DNA of 64,000 nucleotides, from positions 46,552,898 to 46,616,897 of the forward strand of contig CM064551.1 in NCBI GenBank assembly GCA_032716605.1, given 5' to 3'. The notes under the pieces were generated by a model. The model was not told the origin of the DNA. It did not search any database and was given only the letters and a program-made list of their open reading frames with translations. The DNA comes from Paralithodes platypus. Lineage: Eukaryota; Arthropoda; Malacostraca; Decapoda; Lithodidae. Below, one piece after another: positions 55,908 through 64,000 of this stretch. Within the stretch, counting starts at the first letter, position 1, and each line of letters begins with the position of its first letter. Position numbers and translations under genes: made by a program.

Positions 55908-57104
55908 ATGGCGCACCGTTCTCACATTCCCATCCCACATTATGATGGAGAAACTTATGAGATCGAAACATTCATGGACATAGTGAAACCCGTACTTGAC
56001 CTAGTTTTTACCACGGACGCAGAAAAAATAGCTGTAACATTAACGCACCTGGGAAAAGCCGTTTCCCTGGTTGCCTATCAAGTGCACCCTGCTCTCACCT
56101 GGGACGAATTTCGCCCAATAGTGATAGAAGCCATTAAGCCTTCGTTGGGCGTTTTCGTAGCCCACACCCGTACCCAAGACACTAAATTCGAAGGCGATGT
56201 AGATGCCACAGCGAATAAGATTGCCCAACAAACTCACCAGTCCCACATAACCTTTAACCAGACCGTTACTGCCACCAAAAAAATTCCCCACATTCGTCCT
56301 GTTAACAACCCCAAATCAATACACCAGTCCTACACCAATAACCCATGTTCTACACCTAACTTTTTCCCCACCAACCCTCCGCAGTCCCCCCAACAAATCC
56401 CGTTTTCTAACTCGCTCACCTCTCACCACTCTGAACTGCCCGCACGCGCCGTTAATCCCCCCCTCACGCGTGCCGACCGAGGGACACAACCATGTTCCCA
56501 CCATGCCCCCAGAAATGCCCAGCTATTCCCCCACCAACAAAATTTCCCTTGTGATAGTTTTCCGTCAGTAGCTCCCTTCCACCCACCCACAATTCACACC
56601 CCTAATAAACTTCAAAACCCCACACTTGACTCACCCCCTCATGACAGACAAACCCACCAATTCCATATAACCTCTAAACAAACCGTCACTGCCACCGACA
56701 CACCTCACCACTCTGATCCTCCCGCACGCGCCGTTAATCCCCCCCTCACGCGTGACCCCCACCAAAGTGATTTCCCCCCCCTCATGCGTACCGAACACCT
56801 GCTCACCAGTCAGTCCCCCACCATCATTAGCCCAGCTAAACTTTCAACCTCCACCAATTCCCACCCTGCCAGCCTAACCTCTCACGACCACATTCAGAAC
56901 GAAAAATCACCCCCGTACATAACCCCTACCTCCTCTTTCCCCCCTATCTTACTCCCCTCTTCACCGTTACCCCATCCGCCCCAAATTCCACCCCAAAGAT
57001 CCCGCTCGACAAAATACCACGCCCATCCCAATCCAACCACAAAACTTTTTCCACCTTGGCTAAACCCCAAAATACTACTCTCTCTCTCGCCCCAAACAAC
57101 ATAA
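55908..57104 (+). CDS. Ty3 element 2 gag N-terminus fused to Pro/Ser/Thr-rich spacer
   Basis: From the Met at 55908 (frame open back to 55629), about 108 residues match element 1 gag, including the Gln codon that is a stop there. After 'NKIAQQ' (near 56230) the frame jumps to spacer sequence ('HITFNQTVTATKKIPH') by a deletion, and stays open for ~290 residues of Pro/Ser/Thr/His. Loss of ~1.6 kb preserved the frame. No enzyme domain. It might make a chimeric gag, or simply be unselected. Confidence 0.65.
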   Translation: MAHRSHIPIPHYDGETYEIETFMDIVKPVLDLVFTTDAEKIAVTLTHLGKAVSLVAYQVHPALTWDEFRPIVIEAIKPSLGVFVAHTRTQDTKFEGDVDATANKIAQQTHQSHITFNQTVTATKKIPHIRPVNNPKSIHQSYTNNPCSTPNFFPTNPPQSPQQIPFSNSLTSHHSELPARAVNPPLTRADRGTQPCSHHAPRNAQLFPHQQNFPCDSFPSVAPFHPPTIHTPNKLQNPTLDSPPHDRQTHQFHITSKQTVTATDTPHHSDPPARAVNPPLTRDPHQSDFPPLMRTEHLLTSQSPTIISPAKLSTSTNSHPASLTSHDHIQNEKSPPYITPTSSFPPILLPSSPLPHPPQIPPQRSRSTKYHAHPNPTTKLFPPWLNPKILLSLSPQTT

Positions 57105-58422
57105 TCAACCTCTCAACTTCAACCACTCCTCGAAATCCCATCCATGTCTCTCCCGAAAATAAAATCAGTCCAAATTCAACCCCTCTCAAACCACAACCCT
57201 GCCTGCCCAGACCCCCCCCCCCCCCCCCACCATCTCCCTATCAAATCCCCACACTCCAAACCTCCAAACCACCCGATCATAGTAAACTCTCAACCTCCAG
57301 CCTTACTCACCCTTTCCCAAACCCCACTCACGACCACAACTCTCTACACAATTCAACCCCTCCCCAGCACCAACCTCTTCCGCAACAACAACCCCCCGAC
57401 TCGACCTAAACCCCCCCTATCACTACCCCCAACCGAAACTATCTAAACCTCCCTCCAAAACTGGCCCCGGGCCAGCTCTCACCCACACCCACATTCCGAA
57501 CAGCAAACCTGACGGTATATCCACCCCGCCCTTCCAAAGTGAAAGTGAAACCCCAAGGTCAAAGCAACAACCACCACCACCATCCCTATTACCAGACCGT
57601 CACCCAGACTAACGGCGACCCTAAATAACCCCCCCTGATGATGATGAGGATATTATTGTACTTTAAAAAAAAAATTGTTTCGATTGTTTTCAATTCCTAA
57701 GCGATTGGGCATGATTCTATAAATTTACATGTTTTCCATATACTGTATATTATTTTTTTTCCCTTAGTCATACTACTTTTCTTGTTAACCTACACTTTTC
57801 TGACTATCTTTTAAATTTGTTTTATACATTGTTAAACACTTTACCTCTTCTTAATTTTCCTATGTTCTTAATTATCTGTTCTTTCTTAAATTTACATGTT
57901 TTCCATATACTGTATATATTATATTTTTTTCCCTTAGTCATACTACTTTTCTTGTTAACCTACACTTTTCTGACTATCTTTTAAATTTGTTTTATACATT
58001 GTTAAACACGTTACCTCTTCTTAATTTTCCTGTGTTCTTAATTATCTGTCCTTTCGTCAAGTACTTTTATCATATTTTCTCTCCTTTTCCAACATCTATG
58101 TATTTTCTTCCCTCGTTTTTTTTCCTTGAATAGTAACTCTCCTATTAGTTTCCCAGTGTCTTAGATATATGGCCTGAGTAAAAAAAAAATCCTAATTTCA
58201 TTATATTATTCACATTCCAGGATAAAAAAAAATTTAAGTTTTTGTCTCTTTTTTCTGAACAGTCTGTTGCTAGTCGGGATGACAGTAATCTTCGTCCTCA
58301 CCGACAGGCTGCCATTTCCCTCCAACCTAACCCCCTCACCGACCTGACCTGGCCCCCCTGAACAAACCTACGTACTCCAACCTTGAGGTACGAGGTCGTA
58401 CCTAATATAAAGGCGACGGAAG
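57105..58422 (+). other. Noncoding 3' part of Ty3 element 2
   Basis: C-rich sequence (C run near 57213), then AT-rich sequence containing a 167-bp tandem duplication (57721-57887 and 57888-58053), ending in the polypurine tract AAAGGCGACGGAAG (58409-58422). Confidence 0.65.
57721..58053 (+). repeat. 167-bp tandem duplication
   Basis: AAATTTACATGTTTTCCATA occurs at 57721 and 57888, and the two units are nearly identical through TTAATTATCTGT. A recent duplication. Confidence 0.9.
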
Positions 58423-61400
58423 TAAAATGCCACAGGAACGCTGTGGTACGAAAATCCTGAGAGCGAAACCTCCAACCCTAACGAGCCACAGGAACAAAAA
58501 TCCTGAGAGCGAAACTACCATCCCCAACGAGATCCCAGGCCCCTTTTTCCTTTCCCGATTTGGTCTCTCTCTCTCTCTCAATTCATTCCACATATTATAC
58601 GTCTCTCAATCACAGTCTTCTAATATACAAACCACAATACTTTACTCACTGATATTCTTGATGTACCACCTAAGTATGTATTTAATTAGGTAACCACCAT
58701 ACAGACTATAATACTTTCATTGTGTAGGTTCGAGGCGATCTAAGACACCTTAACTTCCATTTCACACCAAATCAGATCGTGATTACGTCAGCCCTGTATT
58801 TAGTTATATAACAATCATAGCCCCCCAATTCTAAGTCTCTAACCTCCCGTGGTTTTATCCACTAACTATAGATTCCCAACCTTTAACCACGACTCTATAC
58901 ACCCTAAAATGCCCCAGAACGAGAAGCCCACCACAGAAGCCACGAGCGAACACCACACAGAAACACCCGAAAGAAAGGTCCACAGAACGAAAGGACCAGC
59001 TGACCGAGCCAGCCAATTCAGACAGGCCCAAGCCCGCAGGGCTAAGCAGCTCCAGGCCGCACCTACATACCTCTTCTAAACTGACCATTTTCCACACCTC
59101 ACGTACACTACCCCCTCGTGTCCTACACTCCTAACTCGGCTCGCTTGGTGTAGTGACTAGCGTCTCGGACTTCCACCCAGAAGGCCCGGGTTCGCGCCCA
59201 CGCTCGGCGCATTAAAGATTTTTCACAAGCACTGAGTCGTTACCATCCCTCATGAGCAAAGGGATGGGGTAGTAGTACAGGACCCCAATGGAAATATGCC
59301 TAATCGGCCTTATTGAGCTATCCTTAGCTAGCTTAGCATGGGCTAGCTTTAAGAACTATTATTATTATTATTATTATAACTACAAAGATGATGAACAGGA
59401 ATATACATTCATATTAAAAACACCCATGCCCTGTCCCTACGTTGAGCCAATGCCAACACATCAGACAGCCATAATTATATCTATGTATGTTCTTACATCC
59501 GAGAAGTAGATGTTATATATCTTAGAAGTTAAAACACCCATGCCTGTCCCTAGACCTCGTATATCATTTCCCATGACGAGTATAGATATATGTAACCCGT
59601 GCTCAGTCGCCCCCTTGCATTGTTCCTCTAGTAACTAAGTGTCTCTATAATATTAACTGCCACCAGTATTGATACGACATAGCGGCACTGTCCTTGTGTC
59701 GTATTGTGCCAAGTACAGATCAACCAGGTTTCATCACCTTATTAGGACGACGACTATAATGTCGTCGTTCATCGATGTATGCAATCCTTAGTTTAAGTAT
59801 TAATATTAACATTCCCTAACATCTTGTCTTGCCAGACTAAGCTTTCTGAAGACCCATCGCCCCATAAATCTATGTATTCAATCCTTAGGTTAAGTATCTT
59901 TATCCGCCATTGTGTTCACCTTTTCCATTTACTTTTCCACAATTGTCATACGTCTTCCACTTGCCTCCTTCGTATCCACAGTCCACACTACGCCAATTTG
60001 CTTCGTGTCAGACACCTCTTACCCCAACCAGAGATTGTATAGATAACCTTGTTACCAGTATCTGTCATAAGTACCTCGAAACAATAACTAAGTACCCCTA
60101 CGAACTGCCGCTTTTTTTGGTATATATATTTCATAGAAAACGCAGTTCCCAGGGCCAACTAATAGTATCCATAACCCCTCGTCCTGACGAAGAATAATAC
60201 ATCATGTTTTTCCCCACGTTACCCACAGTCAAGCACACACCTACAGTTCACCTCCTTCTCCCCCCCCAGCCCCACAGTCTACATAATTCTATCTTTTCCA
60301 GACTCATATACCACCCCATAGTTGCATTCCCCGGTAGCATTTGGCTAACGTACTTTCACTGCCTTTTCAAACTCCAATATCAACTGCAGCCTAATGCCAC
60401 CCCCACGCCCAGAGACCTTAGGGTCAAATTCCCCTATAGCCCCCCTGAACTCCTCCCCTCTCATTATAAGACCCCGCGCTTCTCTACTCTTGTCCGACCT
60501 AGCCTCTCTCTCATACCTCTTGAAGATCCTTGAATTTTCCGCTGCTAACGCTCTCCAACCTTTTATATATATACTCCTATCCAGCCTACCTTCACTTAGT
60601 AGGCCAGAACAACATTAGAACTTTACTAACCCCTTGCATGCCATCTATTCTCTTACAACCAATTCACAACCCTGCACCCAATGGTCGTCGGTGCGAGGCT
60701 TGCCGCCTCACCAGTACTTAACTTCTATTGCCATACTTCCAGATAAATGTGGCAGAGTTAGCAACCCAGTCTCCACCACATCCAGCAAACCCTACAATTA
60801 ACAACCAACCGAGTAAAACCAGCTAGCCAAGGCACCTTCGGTTTTGGTATTAAGGACACCCACATCTGTCTCATACACAGAGGGTTATTACAAACACTGG
60901 TGATATGGCAAGCCCCTAGCCACAGCCGCCGGACGACTATCACAGAGAGAGAGCGCCCAGCTACCCCTTTTTATCCACCCGAGGAGGGAGACCCCCACCC
61001 CCGCGGAGGTATACCTGACCCCCTGTTTTGACTTCTGAGTCATTGCCAGGTAGCACAGGAATTCTTCCTATCAATGAACTAACCATGCATGACTAACACC
61101 TTTACTAACCTCTATTAACTCAGAATAAACCATTTACCTTTCTTGCATACTCTGATCACTAAATTAGCACCTCAGCTATACCATAGAATGAAGATTGAAC
61201 AATCTAAGAGAGACGCTCCTATCACAGCTGTCTCCATCCTCCTCGCAAAGTAGATCCAGTCTCTCTCCCCTAAATACTTCCAGTATAGCCAAAATAGTAC
61301 CTCTTACTAAGGCTCAGTTATATTAAAATATGAAGGCTTCCTATAGCCATGTGCCACAACAGTAATCACCATCTTACCTAATCCCCATATCTATTGAGAG

Positions 61401-62551
61401 CTCAAATAAGTCCATAAGACTCGAGATCCCTATTGTCTACAGGGTCCAGAACCGAGCCTATAAACCTAGCTCCCGCCCCCAGTCAAATCAGTTGAAAGCT
61501 AGACACCAACCAGGGGTCACTACCCTGAAGTTAACCTCTAGCTCTGCCCTTGTGTTGTTCCGGAGTTGAGAGATTCCAGAGCCGGCAGACTCCGTGGCAG
61601 AGAAGACTAATAGAAGCATCTGTCCATGTACAAGTCCTAACGTGCACCTTATAACCTTCACACAAATTCGTGGGTATATAAGTGTGTAGCCAGCACCGAT
61701 CGTCAAAAGATCCGACTTGAGAACTTCCTACATTTTGGACCACCTGGACGGCCGAGGAACCAGTCGTTAGCCCCCAACATCACCGGAAGCAAGATAACCA
61801 GGACCAGACCTACAAATACTATTCAAGATTCAAGTTACTAGTACTAAGTGTTATAGTACCAGTTTGACACTCACTTATTAACTTTCTATGAATTGGCTAT
61901 AACCTTGTCCAGTGTAACTCATATTTAACCATTCCATTTGGGACGTACTAAGCGTATCAGTGTTCATTAATTAACAGGCGACATTGACTCTCGTAATTAC
62001 CTTATTCAGATATTAAAACTCTATTGATATCTAACGTTCGCCCACTGATTTGTGTTTTACGTATTTCTGCCATAAGAATATAAACCTTAGATCAGTACCC
62101 CCATGAGGTTACTAGAGATTCCGTGTTCTATAATATACGCGTGTCTAATCCTAACTGTGAGCTGCTACTTGGGCACGCGACCAGCCAGTAAGAGATCAAA
62201 TCAGTGAAATTGAATTACATGAATATATTGAGGTCTTCCAGTAAAATAAAACTTGCTAATTAAACCCGTGATCAGAAGAGTATACCTGAACGTTGGAAGT
62301 GGGAGACTAGGTTCCATCCAGATCCACTAATGCTAGCAGTTCCCTTCTATTAATTGTTTTGTACGAGAATTACTATCTTTCCATGCTCTTTATTTACTTA
62401 CTTCAATAAACGTGAACTTGTGTCATGTTACCGTGTGTTTATTTTGTGTTCTCTATTCCTCATACCTTGTATTGTGCATGCAGCCTTATATACCCAGTCA
62501 TTTAGAACTCACATTACCCAAGTTAAACCTGTAGAAAAACAGGGCATAACA
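58423..62551 (+). repeat. 3' LTR of Ty3 element 2 with SINE insertion
   Basis: Near-identical to 51940-55826 once the SINE (59137-59376) and its 5-bp duplication are discounted (3884 versus 3887 bp). Contains the 56-codon ORF (58909-59079) and TATA box (61675). Followed by GTGCA. Confidence 0.92.
59137..59376 (+). mobile_element. tRNA-derived SINE sharing its 3' end with the LINE
   Basis: 240 bp, flanked by TAACT (59132-59136 and 59377-59381). The head has A-box-like TGGTGTAGTGACTAG and B-box-like GGTTCGCGCCC. The 3' segment (about 59278-59330, GACCCCAATGGAAATATGCC...GAGCTATCCTTAG) matches the LINE tail at 50930-50980 with few differences, and both end in ATT repeats. Present only in the 3' LTR, so it postdates Ty3 element 2. 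Confidence 0.85.
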
Positions 62552-62556
62552 GTGCA

Positions 62557-62715
62557 CACTGCCGGTAATGATTGTGGAGGAAAATATTAGCATGCACACC
62601 CACCTTTATATTCAAAACATTCAAAAAACCTCAAGTCATGGTGTCTTTCTGAAGTTTAAGTTTCTCACTTTCTCAGTTTCTGTAATTCTTTATGTCATAT
62701 CAATGATATGATTGA
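62557..62715. other. Short noncoding interval downstream of Ty3 element 2
   Basis: Continuous with 51934 before the insertion. Contains an AT-rich palindromic ATATCA cluster near 62697-62725. No feature otherwise. Confidence 0.4.
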
Positions 62716-63464
62716 TATCATATCATGGATGACCCGCTGACCAGTCTTCGACGGTATATATACGGCCGGGACTAGGGTCTTGTCAGTTGTCACGCCCAGT
62801 GCCAGGTCCGTATATAATTATATACTGACTCGCCGGAAAAAAATCGTAGCAGCGAAACGACTGCACCTATGGCTTTCATATTTTTAGTTTTTTACCATAT
62901 GTACCTTACCCTTCTGCATACCCACCACCACTACCCCAAACCCCTCCTCCCACCCACTCGCTGACTATCGGTCGCCTCACAAGGAAAACAAAGGAAAATC
63001 TGTGGCGGCGAAACGATTACACCAATCGGTTCCATATTTGTGTGACAAGTGCCTTACCCTTCTGCCTTCCCTCCACCACACCCCCAACTGCCTCCCACAA
63101 CCCACTTCCAGCGTATCCGTACGAAGAAAAGGAAAAAAAGAAAAATCTGTGGTGGCGAAACTACCTCACCAATCGGCTTCATATTTGTAACACGAGTCAA
63201 TTACGCTTCTACCATCCCCCAAACCACCCTCCCACCCATACATTCAAGTAACATTCCGATCGTATCGATACCATAAAATGATAAAAGTCTCTGAAGTCTA
63301 TAGTGTCTTTTAACTCTTTTCAGCTACGTTCGCGACTATCGGGGAACTGATTTCTGGCGAAAATGGACAAGTTTTTTGTTTGTTTTACCATTATCCTTCC
63401 TTTCTCACCCAACTTGATAGATTTAGCCAAAAAAAATAAACAAACAACAAACTCTGGCACTGGC
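62716..63464 (+). mobile_element. CCCGCTGA MITE family copy with 148-bp-type repeats
   Basis: Starts near ACCCGCTGACCAGTC and ends near CTCTGGCACTGGC, matching the layout of the MITE at 35614-45098 without the DIRS insertion. Contains GCCCAGTGCCAGGTCCGTATATAATTATATAC, the unoccupied DIRS target, and repeat units at about 63003-63230. Confidence 0.65.
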
Positions 63465-63477
63465 CAGGTACTTACCT

Positions 63478-63790
63478 TTCCAGGGTTTGAAGGTGGCACT
63501 GTCAGTCTGTCACTATCATAGTATCACTGTATCACAGTTCACTAACACCGTGAGTAACACCGTACGATGACTGTACACGATAATGACATTCTTGAACCTG
63601 TTGTTGACAGGAAAAATCACTTCCGGAGCGCCAGAAAGGAGCGCAAAATTCAAGCTGCGCTCCCCGCCTGCACTCCGAGTTCAGATTTTTGCCGCTCCTC
63701 GCTCCGCGCTCCTCTATATTGGTAGTGCGCACCGGATCGCAGAGCGCAGAGCGCCAAATTGGCGCGCCCACGCCCACCACTGGATATCAC
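63478..63790 (-). promoter_or_regulatory. Right TIR end with possible noncoding first exon
   Basis: CGCCCACCACTG at 63771-63782 is the complement of the left TIR; GCGCTC/GAGCGC words fill 63628-63760. Reading the minus strand inward, GGAAAG/GTAAGTACC at about 63478 is a consensus splice donor. This suggests a noncoding first exon for the minus-strand gene(s). No coding sequence is proposed here. Confidence 0.45.
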
Positions 63791-64000
63791 TGATAATTTT
63801 TAGCATTTTCTGCCAAAAGCCCAATGGCTTATCAGTGGTGGTAACACAAAATGCAGCTTTTGTTTGAAGTCAATCTGATTCGGGCTTTAAGTAGGCCTAT
63901 ATATCTGTAAGCAAGTCATCATATTTCATTGGCGAGTGTAAAAAAAATCTATATCTAAATGTAGTTTTAAATTAGCCCAAACATACGCCAAAGTGAAATA
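63791..64000. repeat. Right flank: interspersed repeat with empty DIRS site
   Basis: From about 63871 (GTCAATCTGATTCGGGC) to the window end the sequence matches the two flanks of DIRS copy 1 (1754-1799 and 10506-10620) joined together, with ATCAT meeting ATTTCATTGG at about 63922. No gene. Confidence 0.75.

Larger units (their letters stand above)
51935..62556 (+). mobile_element. Ty3/Gypsy element 2: internally deleted, non-autonomous
   Basis: LTRs 51940-55826 and 58423-62551, with identical 5-bp flanks GTGCA (51935-51939, 62552-62556). Only ~2.6 kb lies between them: primer-binding site, gag N-terminus fused to the Pro/Ser/Thr-rich spacer, low-complexity sequence, tandem duplication and polypurine tract. 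Protease, RT, RNase H and integrase are absent. It is a deletion derivative of the element 1 family that must have been copied in trans. It sits within the 36-kb TIR interval. Confidence 0.92.
27363..63790 (-). mobile_element. Candidate giant P-superfamily (THAP-type) DNA transposon with nested insertions
   Basis: GATATCAC at 27363-27370 is followed by CAGTGGTGGGCG (27371-27382). At the far end CGCCCACCACTG (63771-63782) is followed by GATATCAC (63783-63790). That is a 12-bp inverted terminal repeat with an exact 8-bp target duplication, as in P and hAT elements. Both ends have subterminal GCGCTC-rich stretches. The interior carries a P/THAP9-like transposase C-terminus, two THAP exons and one P2X7-like exon. 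Subtracting recognised insertions (Harbinger-like block, LINE, Ty3 element 2, MITEs) leaves roughly 10 kb. hAT is the alternative on TIR and TSD alone; the transposase favours P. It is a decayed, nested structure, not an active element. Confidence 0.65.

Noticed and set aside
27371..63782. Classification of the 36-kb element as hAT
   Set aside because: TIR style and the 8-bp duplication would also fit hAT, but the only transposase-like coding sequence inside is P/THAP9-like, and no hAT dimerisation domain or BED finger was seen. Kept only as an alternative.

Overview
This is eukaryotic, repeat-dominated DNA, most likely from an arthropod and plausibly a decapod crustacean. That assignment is inferred from the DIRS1-like elements, TTAGG/CCTAA-flavoured repeats, very long-LTR Ty3 elements and abundant TIR elements; no single-copy host gene fixes it. 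No complete cellular gene was found. Almost every coding stretch belongs to a transposable element, and most are broken.

Layout. (1) 1-1753: the 3' end of a Ty3/Gypsy element (integrase tail, noncoding stretch, polypurine tract, putative LTR). (2) 1800-10496: DIRS1-like tyrosine-recombinase retroelement copy 1, minus strand, inserted in an interspersed repeat whose unoccupied relative lies at the window end (63871-64000). (3) 10650-11129: a TTAA-flanked, piggyBac-like MITE. (4) 11615-27115: Ty3 element 1, about 15.5 kb, with 3.8-kb LTRs that look about 99% identical by eye, yet its gag, protease, RT and integrase frames are broken and the RT lacks YxDD. (5) 27371-63782: an interval bounded by a 12-bp terminal inverted repeat (CAGTGGTGGGCG) and flanked by identical 8-bp direct repeats (GATATCAC). 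It looks like one large P-superfamily/THAP-type DNA transposon swollen by nested insertions. It holds two THAP exons (27841 plus, 51407 minus), the C-terminal part of a P/THAP9-like transposase (minus, 45694 to 33709) and an exon resembling the P2X7-like C-terminal domain.

Inside the 36-kb interval, the transposase exon is cut by two adjacent TTAA MITEs (34144-35025) and by a TAA-flanked Harbinger-like TIR element (35222-45627). That element contains a TTAA-flanked MITE (35614-45098), which in turn contains DIRS copy 2 (35637-44285, plus strand). Downstream lie a nearly full-length APE-type LINE (about 46190-51090) with a 2A-like motif and PHD-like zinc fingers, and Ty3 element 2 (51940-62551). 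Element 2 is an internally deleted relative of element 1, and its 3' LTR carries a tRNA-derived SINE whose 3' tail matches the LINE in the same window.

How the parts relate. The two DIRS copies have different lesions but the same architecture: gag, RT-RNase H and YR in overlapping frames, inverted terminal repeats, and an internal complementary region that is the reverse complement of the joined element ends. The Ty3 copies look like passengers mobilised in trans. The SINE appears to borrow the LINE's 3' end. The insertion order can be read from nesting and target-site duplications. Identities and domain calls are from reading by eye; no alignments or searches were run.
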